Source: Paracyclopina nana
Taxonomy: Eukaryota; Arthropoda; Copepoda; Cyclopoida; Cyclopettidae
Direction: 5' to 3'
NCBI GenBank assembly: GCA_019096065.1
Contig: JAGUCH010000006.1
Coordinates: 6,716,001-6,780,000 of the forward strand
DNA: 64,000 nt
Position 1 is the stretch's first letter; each line of letters begins with the position of its first letter. The notes beneath the pieces were generated by a model that saw nothing but the letters and a program-made list of their open reading frames with translations, searched no databases and had not been told where the DNA came from. A program made the position numbers and the translations under genes. Of this stretch, positions 55,176-64,000 are shown in pieces.

Positions 55176-58100
55176 TTTATCCATTTGAACCTTTGCAGTT
55201 GCTCGTTTAATTGTTCCTATGATACAGGGAGCAAGTCAAAAGGAACACAATGGCAAAATTCCATGGGCAAACGTCCAGTGGGCATAAGTTCACAGTGCCA
55301 GTTTTCATATCATGTTTTATACTTCTATATACCTTTCAATCAATCACATTTGCACACACATTAAGCGGTGTATAGAAGGTTTGCGACAAATGGCCGCCTG
55401 TTAAACAAAGGGGAAAGGCCAATTATTATTAGCGTTCTTGAGCTTATGGCCATTTGTAGCATACCCAGGCCACCCATAGTTTTAATAGGCTACAATTTAG
55501 CCAAAGGTAGCTAACAGCTCATGTTACAACAGTCTTTTTTTGCGAATTAATGTATTTTTCATTGCAATTGAAAACTTTGCTGAACATTGTCATACCAATC
55601 AGTTGCTTTGGCAAAGATTGAGCAAGCTTTTTGCTCTTGAATATTTTCATTCTGATCAATTGAAAACATGCTCTGAGAGATTGCTTTTGCGTTGCTCAAT
55701 ATTACTTTTTTAGCTATCGTCAAATAACGTGCCTCATAATGTGCATCTCCTTAAAAGGAACACAACCACCAAATAACAATTTCTGCTTGTATTAGCTGTC
55801 GACACTCCCAAAGGAGTATGATTGACGAGTATGCATGCTTGTACATATACGAAAACTTGTCATAAATTAATGTCAAGCATCAACAAAAAAAGCATATGGA
55901 AGCATAAACATGGCTCTTTTCTCTCTTGCTTTTCTGTACAGCTGGTTCGCAATATCCACTTTGGAATGAGCACGCAAGCTAAGCAAGGTAACTCAAAGGC
56001 TTTTCGCTCAGCAATCAATGAGACGCTTGGAAACAAATTTTGCTACTTACATTCCAATTGACTTGTAAAATCAAACCAAGCTTATTTCTTAAGCAAAGTC
56101 ACTAAATTCTCTAAATGAAGCTTGTAGTATGTGAAGTTAAAAACTAAAAAAGTAAAAAGAAATTGCCAGCATGAATGTAAATTATGTTCATTAGAAATTA
56201 TGCTTTGAGTCAAACTTGGATTAAAAACAAATTTGGCTTGATTGTTCAACAAGTCACTTGTAATGACACACAGCCAATTTGATTCCAACTGCTTCATGAA
56301 TTAATGTGGACTTGGCCTTAAATGTGCCTTTGCTTAGCGTTGTCCCACTTAGGTCATGGCCAATGCGAACCAGCTACTGTAGAGATACTTTTCAATGTGC
56401 TACTAGTGTAAGAGCATTTGGGCTAACTGAAAGATCTCATTAATTATTAGTTCCATTATATTGCTTGCGAGTAGCAGCTTTCTATTCTCGATAATTAATG
56501 AGCTAGCCATGGCCATGATGGCTGCTGTTCATGAGCCATAAATAAAGCCGATGCTGGATTAGCTTGCGTAGGCAAATAAACAAAAGAAAGCCATCTTATG
56601 GTGGATATATAACTAGGAAATGATGAACTAGTGCACTAGGATATGTGCATCGTCAATGCCCAAGCTCAAAGAGTAAAGTGCTCAAAAAACAATTTGAAGC
56701 AATGATAAAGCAATTATACAAGGCATGATTTCAATTGTCGAAGCAGGAAATATTCAAGATTAGAAAGCATGAGAAATCTTTTGAAATGCAACTGATTGGC
56801 TAATTGATGTTCAGTGCTGTTTTCCCTTTTTGAGATTTTGGACAAATATGCGATTAAGACTTTTTGGTCTCAGTGTGAGTGTCTCAGTGGCTGAGAATGT
56901 ATGGTAGTGAGCAGAAGAAGAATGATATTGCGAGCATCGTAACCAAAAGGAACTGTGCACACAAAAATCCCCCCCTTACACAGAAAAAGTCACAGAGCTG
57001 GCAAAAAAGATGCGACATAGCAGCACAAACTCTGAGGCTGTGTTCATCTATCATTCTGAATTATGGGTATTTTCAGCCAAAAGCAAGAAGATTTAGAGGA
57101 ATTTCAAAGTTTGTGAAATTGCCTGAAAAAACAGGGAAATAGGTGAACGGGACATTTAGCAATATTCCAGAATGCTGCAGTGTTCAATTTCATATTCTGC
57201 TCAATTTACCAAAATGTCTTGCTGACATTTGGCTACTTTTTCTCTCCTTCCTTTTCCTTTCTAAGGAAACTGAGCTCAAAGGAGCTTATCTTGATTTTGA
57301 GTCATGGCATAATGCTTGTTTACATTCAGATCCTTTATAAACTGCAAGCAAAACAAAGTTGATCAAAGAGAGAAGAAGATTGATGATTAGCCCCAATCTT
57401 GGGAAACGCAATTTTTGGCTTTGCTCAGTAAAAAGTGGGGAAAATATTGCCAATAATCCAGTTTTTTCTGTGATAGCACAATATCGATTGTAAAAACTGA
57501 AACTCATATTTAAATAATTACTTAAAATTAACGCTTCTTGATGATTGATAACATTACTCATATATTCAATTTTTGATAATTCTTAAAGTTATTTGCTTGA
57601 ATAAGTCGAAAGACGTTAACATAAATAACGTTCTAAAAAACGCTTACTTTTTTGACGTAAAGTTGCTTTTTACGTTATACAAATCCCGCAACTGGAAAAC
57701 CAGAGTTGCATTTGAAAGCAAGAAATATTGCAAAAATGAGCATGGCTTAAAATCAAAATCAATCCAAAATTCTAATCAACGTCAAGTTTTTGGCACAGTG
57801 GCCGGAGCAATGCAGCGTTATGGCAGCCCAGTGTGCTGGTACTGCCATTACATTGCGACTATTACGCTGCTAGCATCGTCCCATTGTCTGCACAACTTTA
57901 TGTCACATGAAGAAGCTACTATAGCTTCCATATATATACGTACAATTGTTTAGCAGCCAAAAATAGGGAGAAATACCGAAAGTAGCCCTCGTTTTGTGGG
58001 ATTAAATAAAGTCCAGAAAGGAACTGAGCCTTGTTTTTCCCCACTAAGTAAGCTAGGACTGCGCCAAAATCCTAGTACAATTTTGAAGAGTCTTGAATCT

Positions 58101-58423
58101 AATTTCAAGCCAAGATCAAATGCTGCAGCGGCTTTCTCTCAAGTTCCAATTCCAAATTGTACCACATTTGGAAATAAGCCTTGCTCATTTCATGCACATT
58201 TCTACAATTGAAATACAACCTTGATTTTGAAGCAGTGCCATTTTTTTATGCCTTGCAGCAATTTCATGCCAAAAAATGTCGACAAAACTTGTTCGCTTAA
58301 TGATTAGCGTAGAATTGGAAAACAGCTAAAAATCATGAAAAATACAACAATATAGTTAATTAACTAACAATTTGTTGGATTTTATAAACTGCTTGATGAA
58401 AAAGTGATTTTAATTATGTTCTT
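55176..58423. other. Unique AT-rich DNA, no gene recognised
   Basis: The longest unsegmented non-repeat stretch in the window. Frames up to 126 codons (57573-57953, plus) have no recognisable domain, and I could not assemble exons from them. Confidence 0.4.
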
Positions 58424-58428
58424 GTTTT

Positions 58429-58799
58429 TGGTGAATGGGACCTTCTTTCAGCTGAAGGGCCAACTCGAAATGGAAGGGGAAAATGACAAGATCGGCAACA
58501 ACGTGGCGGTCTTGAGCCCATAAATGGAAGCAATCCAAGCGTGAGGACTAGCAGCACTTGGCAGAGCTGGCAGCTCCAGTCAACCAGATGATGGTGGAGG
58601 TGTCAGTCTGGACAATAAAGTTGAAAACTTCAATGGCTTCCTTCTTGGTTGATTGTTTATTAGCGAGTGAAACGAATAGCGCGCGAAGTAGCAGGAAAAC
58701 TCAGCAATGTAAACATAGATATATACAGAATGCAAAAGTAGAGATCTGTGGTGTCAAGTCAAGGCCTCAATGTCCTCAGGCCTCAAGGTCCTCACACCA
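58429..58799 (-). repeat. 3' LTR (371 bp)
   Basis: Downstream LTR in the element's own orientation. On the minus strand a tatatat stretch (about 58716-58727) is followed about 60 bases on by AATAAA (58656-58661). This is a plausible promoter and polyadenylation layout. Confidence 0.92.
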
Positions 58800-58803
58800 A
58801 AAG

Positions 58804-58812
58804 CCCCCTCCT
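58804..58812 (-). promoter_or_regulatory. Polypurine tract
   Basis: aggaggggg on the minus strand, four bases before the 3' LTR. Expected primer site for plus-strand DNA synthesis. Confidence 0.7.
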
Positions 58813-59317
58813 GAATTCTGTTACAGAATTCAGCATAAGCCCTCACGTAGACATCACAGACAAAGATAGGTTGATTTGCTTTTTTTTGGCCACAACTATG
58901 ATGTCCAGTAGGTCATCAAAATGTGGCTTATAGATTAACCCATTTGAGCATTGGGACTAAGTCATGATCATAAGATTTTTGCCTAAAACTGAGCAAAAAT
59001 TTCAGCAGAGTATTAGCACTTAAGTGAGTAAGATAAGATTGGCAGTTAAATTCAAATTTATATGGGGAGGGCTATCAACTATGTGAAGATTTGAACTTGG
59101 CATGCTAAATGTGGGAATTAAACATGTTTATGAATAAGTATAGGCACTGGTGAAGTCTTTGAACTCGGTATGGTTTCACTTAAGTGTCAAAGTCCTGAGG
59201 GCGAACTCACTCACAAATGTCCGTAGTGGGATCGGCCTTTCGTCCTTCTTGCTTAAGCAGTCTTCACTCCAGCATTCAAGCTTTTGAGCATCAAAGCACT
59301 GAGGGCGAATTTACTGA

Positions 59318-59608
59318 CTATGGTGTAGCAAATTCGGCCTTTCGTTCCTCTAGCTTAAGCTTCTGATTTTCAATCACATATAAGGCAGACAAGTTGTTTT
59401 TGTTGAAGCCTTGCTCATGATGTGACAAGACAAAGCAGTAAAGACGAGTTTCACAGCCATCTTCTCTAGTCTTCTGACAAAATATAATACGGTTACGCAG
59501 CTGCGTCTGACTAGCACTATTAGATTTGCACAAACATAAACAGGTAATTTTGGTAAAAGGTACACTTCTGACAAGCAGGGAGGCTTCAGACCAGGGTGGT
59601 GGTGCTAG
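59318..59608 (-). other. In-frame extension after the Gag stop (96 codons)
   Basis: Directly after the gag TAA the same frame stays open for 96 codons to TAG. It contains several Cys residues (CLCLCK) and a charged tail. It resembles no protease that I recognise. The stop context is TAA CTA G. It may be the decayed start of a lost pol frame or a readthrough extension. Confidence 0.45.
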
Positions 59609-62600
59609 TTATGACAAGCTGGAGAGCTCACCATTAATGGGACGTTGCAGGGGAGAGGCCACAGACACATTTTTTGAGTCTATCAACAGCTTGATGGATT
59701 TTGTCAGCTCTTCAAGTAGTTGCTTTTGATCCTTAAGGTAGAGGAGCAAGGTGTCTTCATAAGATGTAGCAGCAATGGTGGAGCCAGACTTGGAAATGTC
59801 CGAGCTCTTAAGAGTGGCCTTTGCAGTGAAAGGGGCTGGCATAAAATCAGCTGAAGAATGTAGCCAGGAGTTGTGCTTGTCAGACTTGCACTTATAACAG
59901 ACCATGTTGGTTTTGCACTTGCGCAAGTTGTGCTGCCCCCTCAAGCACCTGAAGCAAGCATGAGCTCCCATGCAAAGTTTCAACTTGCCTTGCCCATCAG
60001 CATCCCTGAAAAGTTGACATTCAGGTATTGAATGAGGCTGTTGGCAAAGAGGGCACTCCAAAAAGGTTCTGTACTCATCTTGGGCGACTGTGACACTGGC
60101 TACATTGAACTCTTCTTCACTGGATACAAATGTTGGCTCACATTCAGCCTCTTGCAGCCACTTCATGTCAGACATGACTGACTTGCCACTGGCATAGAAG
60201 GTTGGCTGGGTGGTAGCTGAAGCTGGCTTAAGCCCTGTCTGAGGTGCTGGGTTCTTGGTGGAATCAGCAGCCCTGGCCATCTGGTAGGAGTAGTGATGCT
60301 GCATCTCTGAGCTGGCCCACTCATTGAAAAGCTCAAGTGTGAATGCATGAGTTTTTCTGCTTGTCAAGAATGTGTTGACAAATGGGCGAGTTGATGGCAC
60401 AAAAGTGATATTTTGTATCACAAGGGCAGAAAAGGCAGTTTTTTCGAAGTCTGACATTTTCTCAGGGGCAGTCTCCTCCAATTGGAAGATGAACTCAGAG
60501 ATGTGATCCCTGACGCTTTGAATTGTCTCCTTCTTGGTCATGTCAACTGGAGCCATGTTCTGCAACTTCTTGACAGCATAGTTGAGGAGTCTCTGTCGAT
60601 CACCGAACTCTTCATCCAGTTCCTTAAGGGCTTGCAGGTAACCCGCTTTGGTGTGAGGTTTAAACTGCACAAACCTGTGAGCATGACCTCCTTTTGTGGC
60701 CTGGTTGAGGCGAATGATCTTCTCTTGGAGTGACATGTCAGGATCCTTATGGACAAAGTTTTTGAAGGCCACACGAAAGTGGTAATATTGCATAAGATCT
60801 TCACCATCAAATGGAGGGACCTTTAAAGGATCGAACTTGATGGCTCTTTTTTTGCGAACTGAGGCTGAGTTATTGGAGCCATAGGCAGGGGACTCATTGC
60901 TTCTGCCTCTTGAGCTGCGTTCATCTTCTTCAGAGGAGCTAGTGTCCCAGAATGGTTTTTTCTTGCGACCATCCCCACCAGACTTCTTTTTGCTTTTCTT
61001 CGAATTATCATCGCTGCTGCTGCTATCAGATGGATCACCATCTGGATTGGGGTCTCCAGCATTGGGAACACATTGACCAAAGGAATGGGCCGTTGAAGGG
61101 CAACGTTTAAACGAGTCCGTGCTCTTGTCATAGACAAGTTTGACTCCGTCTCTGGTATAGACAACTTCTTGGGCAGGCGTGTAAGACTGGACTTTCATTG
61201 TCTTCTTCAGCATTTTTTCTTTGACCAATCCCTTAAGGTGGCTTTTAGCAGCGTTTTGTTGCAGTGTCAGAATTTCATAGGCTTTTCTTGCAGACTCCAA
61301 AAGGTAATTGTAGTTGGCATCATGAGTGTCAAATTCCTTGGCAGCCCGATTGTCTACGTCAAGCAGTTCCGCCCACCTCTGCTCATAGGTGATTAAAAGA
61401 GAGCTTAGAGTTGCCATGCTCATTGACAGCTTTTCTGCATCAGCCTGGCTGTTGATATCAACCTGAAGCTGGGCAGCCTGGAGCTTAAGCCTGTCCTTGA
61501 GGGAGACGAGAGCAATCTCTTCAGGGGTGACTGTTCTCTTGGACTTAGTCGACGCATCTTTGAGGCCAATGATTGCAGGGTCATCAGCGCTGACAGGGGC
61601 ATAAGAGAGACGCTGACTGTTGCTAGGCCCTGGGGTCACTCCCGCAGTGCTTAAGCCTGGAGTCACAAGTTGAGTGGTGGCATCCACATCGATGGTGGTT
61701 GAAGGCCTCCTTGGAGTGGCAGTGGCCTTGGACTTTCTTGCTCCCTTGGCAGTTTGGCAAGCAAACTCCGAAGCAAACTCTTCACCATCAGTGTCACTGA
61801 AGTCGAAGTTGAGATGCCGGTCAAGTTCTTCGTCGTCAATGGTGACCTTGTTGGCCACTTCACGACCTTTGATGATGCCCTTGAGTTTGTCCTTAAGGCC
61901 TTGCAAAGCATCTCTTGCTCCATTCGCTTTTTGAGGCATGACTGCACCCAGAGGGTTGCCAGCTGCATCATATGCTGCAACATATCTTGGGTACGCGTCA
62001 GTGAGGGCAGCTTGGGCAGACTCCACTACGCTCAGCATATGCTTAAGCGTCTCATCTGACTCTGGGGCATCAAATGATCTGATCCTCTTGTGATAGTCTC
62101 GACAAGCAATCATGGCCTTTTCAAGTACTTTGATAAGGACATCTCTTGCTTCTATAGCTGCATTTTGTTTGAGCTGCCTGTCCGACTCCTTGGTCTTCTT
62201 TGACGAAGACTTGGAGGATGGCTTGTCTCCTCCTACGATGGTCACGCCACTGTCAGTGGTACCTGTTCCACTAGACGAGTTGGCAGTGGGGGGTCCAGAT
62301 TGATTGGATGGATGGCTACTGGATTGTTCAGTATTTCCATCGACGTTGAGGTTGGGATTGTGATCCGCCATGCTTAAGCTGGGGTCGCTTATAGCGGGAT
62401 CAAAAACCTCTCCAGACAACTCCAGAAGTTCAAGGTTGGCCCCCTCGTGACTGGGCTGATTGACACTGTCACTAGCGAGAGAGCTGTCAGCAGCCAAGGC
62501 CAAGTAGTCCTTGAAGTTTCTTCTTGGAAGGGTGTTGGGGCTGGAGTGGCAGGTGAGGTTGACAATGGCAGGGGAGACTTCCCAGTCAAGTGTTGAAGCC

Positions 62601-62764
62601 AATTGTCCTTCGTCTAAAGACAGGAGTGGTCGAGGCTTAAGCCACTGCTCGACCCGACGAAATGGAGTTGATGACTCAGATTGAATGTGAGGTGGCAGCC
62701 CTCTGACCCTAAGGCTCTTGCGCAGGCCTGTGACAGGTGTGTCAGGGTTGGCTTCATTTGACAT
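59609..62764 (-). CDS. gag: Gag polyprotein of a BEL/Pao-type LTR retroelement
   Basis: 1051-aa structural protein that would form the virus-like particle and package element RNA. ATG at 62764, 134 bases after the 5' LTR. The N-terminal 350 residues are Ser/Thr/Asp-rich with a Lys-rich segment. A coiled, charged middle follows. About residues 640-730 match the DUF1759-type Gag region of BEL/Pao elements (PLKVPPFDGEDLMQYYHFRV and onward). Residues about 900-972 hold three zinc-binding motifs in BEL/Pao order: CPLCQQPH...C, then CFRCLRGQHNLRKC (CX2CX4HX4C), then CYKCKSDKHNSWLH (CX2CX4HX4H). In full elements protease follows directly, but here a Leu-rich tail ends at a stop. Confidence 0.92.
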   Translation of the reverse strand: MSNEANPDTPVTGLRKSLRVRGLPPHIQSESSTPFRRVEQWLKPRPLLSLDEGQLASTLDWEVSPAIVNLTCHSSPNTLPRRNFKDYLALAADSSLASDSVNQPSHEGANLELLELSGEVFDPAISDPSLSMADHNPNLNVDGNTEQSSSHPSNQSGPPTANSSSGTGTTDSGVTIVGGDKPSSKSSSKKTKESDRQLKQNAAIEARDVLIKVLEKAMIACRDYHKRIRSFDAPESDETLKHMLSVVESAQAALTDAYPRYVAAYDAAGNPLGAVMPQKANGARDALQGLKDKLKGIIKGREVANKVTIDDEELDRHLNFDFSDTDGEEFASEFACQTAKGARKSKATATPRRPSTTIDVDATTQLVTPGLSTAGVTPGPSNSQRLSYAPVSADDPAIIGLKDASTKSKRTVTPEEIALVSLKDRLKLQAAQLQVDINSQADAEKLSMSMATLSSLLITYEQRWAELLDVDNRAAKEFDTHDANYNYLLESARKAYEILTLQQNAAKSHLKGLVKEKMLKKTMKVQSYTPAQEVVYTRDGVKLVYDKSTDSFKRCPSTAHSFGQCVPNAGDPNPDGDPSDSSSSDDNSKKSKKKSGGDGRKKKPFWDTSSSEEDERSSRGRSNESPAYGSNNSASVRKKRAIKFDPLKVPPFDGEDLMQYYHFRVAFKNFVHKDPDMSLQEKIIRLNQATKGGHAHRFVQFKPHTKAGYLQALKELDEEFGDRQRLLNYAVKKLQNMAPVDMTKKETIQSVRDHISEFIFQLEETAPEKMSDFEKTAFSALVIQNITFVPSTRPFVNTFLTSRKTHAFTLELFNEWASSEMQHHYSYQMARAADSTKNPAPQTGLKPASATTQPTFYASGKSVMSDMKWLQEAECEPTFVSSEEEFNVASVTVAQDEYRTFLECPLCQQPHSIPECQLFRDADGQGKLKLCMGAHACFRCLRGQHNLRKCKTNMVCYKCKSDKHNSWLHSSADFMPAPFTAKATLKSSDISKSGSTIAATSYEDTLLLYLKDQKQLLEELTKSIKLLIDSKNVSVASPLQRPINGELSSLS

Positions 62765-62877
62765 GAAAGGCTGCTTTTAAAAGTCATCTAAAATAAAGGG
62801 CAGAATTTTGAGCTAGCCTAATTTTCCAGTGGGGTACTTGGAGTTAGGTGAGTCCTAGTCTCAAGGAGGTTGATTCT

Positions 62878-62895
62878 GCCCCACGTTGGGCGCCA
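62878..62895 (-). promoter_or_regulatory. Primer-binding site for tRNA-Lys
   Basis: TGGCGCCCAACGTGGGGC on the minus strand, three bases after the 5' LTR. The 18 bases equal the known tRNA-Lys(1,2) primer-binding sequence used by several retroviruses and retrotransposons. Confidence 0.88.
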
Positions 62896-62898
62896 GTT

Positions 62899-63269
62899 TG
62901 GTGAATGGGACCTTCTTTCAGCTGAAGGGCCAACTCGAAATGGAAGGGGAAAATGACAAGATCGGCAACAACGTGGCGGTCTTGAGCCCATAAATGGAAG
63001 CAATCCAAGCGTGAGGACTAGCAGCACTTGGCAGAGCTGGCAGCTCCAGTCAACCAGATGATGGTGGAGGTGTCAGTCTGGACAATAAAGTTGAAAACTT
63101 CAATGGCTTCCTTCTTGGTTGATTGTTTATTAGCGAGTGAAACGAATAGCGCGCGAAGTAGCAGGAAAACTCAGCAATGTAAACATAGATATATACAGAA
63201 TGCAAAAGTAGAGATCTGTGGTGTCAAGTCAAGGCCTCAATGTCCTCAGGCCTCAAGGTCCTCACACCA
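62899..63269 (-). repeat. 5' LTR (371 bp)
   Basis: Upstream LTR. No difference from the 3' LTR was found on visual comparison. Short frames inside it (for example 63028-63291) are shared with the other LTR and are not genes. Confidence 0.92.
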
Positions 63270-63274
63270 GTTTT

Positions 63275-64000
63275 TTCAAGTGAAATTGTGAATTCTAGGA
63301 GAAAATGGGAAAAAGAACAATATTTTTTCCTTTTCACACACACACAAAATGAAAGCAAAGAGATGATGATACAGTGTGAAATGTATTAGATGTACTGTGA
63401 GAATACACAGTGGATTATCTTCCATTTTGGCGCGCATCCCTATACTCAAAGGATATTTTTCAAATCTTTTCGAATAATCCACTGTGGAAAGATCCACAAA
63501 TATGGATGCACGGAATTTCACTTTAAAAAGGAATTTTTAGGCTTATTTTTAGAACTAGTAATGAGTGCAAAAATGAAAAAATATCCACTTTGGATTAAAT
63601 GACTTAAATGGATATTTTTATTTTCAAAGTGTGAAAATGATCCACTGTGGAATGAATCATTAGATTTATGTAAAGTTCAAGTCCTAATGTTACGCAGACA
63701 GATTTGATTTCTTTATAAAAAAAGTATTTTTGTGTCGATGCGCGCAGAGCGCGTGAAAATAATCCACTGTGGAATGTATTCTCCTCGGCGAAATCATTTC
63801 AAAGCTCTTTGTGCATCCACCATGCGCACATCCAAACAATACAAGCAAATCACGAGTGCATCATGCCCAACTGATCTTTTCCCATTTAGAGTCTGACTCG
63901 GAAAAAAGCGAATTTTCTGAATCAGACTCTAGGACTCGAGAAAAAGCGCTGATTCAGCTCGATTTCAGCTGAAATTTCACCGCCATTTCCAATCGGAAAT
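63275..64000. other. No gene; third cluster of CCACTGTG dispersed words
   Basis: cacagtggattat at 63406-63418, cgaataatccactgtgg at 63471-63487, tgatccactgtggaatg at 63638-63654 and aataatccactgtggaatg at 63759-63777. gcgcgcatcc lies after the first and gatgcgcgcagagcgcg before the last. Confidence 0.6.

Larger units (their letters stand above)
58424..63274 (-). mobile_element. Complete LTR element, BEL/Pao-like Gag only (non-autonomous)
   Basis: Two 371-bp LTRs (58429-58799 and 62899-63269) begin TG and end CA and are flanked by the 5-bp target duplication gtttt (58424-58428 and 63270-63274). The internal 4099 bp read on the minus strand in the order primer-binding site, gag, noncoding tail, polypurine tract. 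I found no protease, reverse transcriptase, RNase H or integrase frame. The LTRs look identical by eye, so insertion is recent. It must use enzymes from a related full element elsewhere. Confidence 0.93.

Noticed and set aside
58558..58869. 103-codon frame on the plus strand
   Set aside because: Lies in the LTR, is repeated in the other LTR and runs antisense to the element.
59526..62303. Several plus-strand frames of 60-101 codons inside the gag region
   Set aside because: Antisense shadows of the 1051-codon gag frame.

Overview
This window looks like a piece of an animal nuclear genome, most likely an arthropod and possibly a crustacean; the class is a guess. The reasons are genes with GT-AG introns, an FBXL14/partner-of-paired orthologue, a BTB-C2H2 zinc-finger gene, a DEG/ENaC channel, a BEL/Pao-type retroelement and several families of small inverted-repeat transposons. 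Nothing prokaryotic is present: there are no operons, CRISPR loci or rRNAs.

Four coding units are supported. (1) 18427-20730, minus: a two-exon F-box/LRR gene (FBXL14-like, 527 aa), with a decayed copy of its last repeats just downstream (18098-18275). (2) 43082-49716, plus: a five-exon BTB plus C2H2 zinc-finger gene (733 aa, about 14 fingers). Two fingers are completed only by splicing, one across a 3.3 kb intron. (3) 45343-46663, minus: a compact DEG/ENaC channel gene nested in that intron, with introns of 40-67 bp and one apparent frameshift. (4) 58424-63274, minus: a complete LTR element with 371 bp LTRs, a 5 bp target duplication, a tRNA-Lys primer site and a 1051 aa BEL/Pao-like Gag, but no protease, reverse transcriptase or integrase.

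Most of the remainder is tandem repeat. I count more than 30 separate minisatellites with units of 12-27 bp. Many share a GAGTCA or CTCAG core, and five carry perfect TGA(G/C)TCA words. Scattered through and sometimes inside these arrays are short TIR elements: three 222 bp Harbinger-like MITEs with TAA duplications, three AGCCCGGTTCCAAC fold-back elements whose hairpin arms changed together between copies, two elements with CGTTCTCATATT ends, a 299 bp element carrying CTCF-like sites in its ends, and a permuted inverted repeat at 16.5-17.05 kb. A short dispersed word (AATAATCCACTGTG) recurs about 14 times in both orientations, often near GCGCGCATC-type sequence.

Layout: 0-18 kb is almost all repeats. 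18-21 kb holds the F-box gene. 21-42 kb holds repeats and MITEs. 43-50 kb holds the zinc-finger gene with the nested channel. 50-58 kb holds arrays and unique AT-rich DNA. 58.4-63.3 kb is the retroelement. Most open frames in array regions are by-products of units that are multiples of 3 or lack stops.
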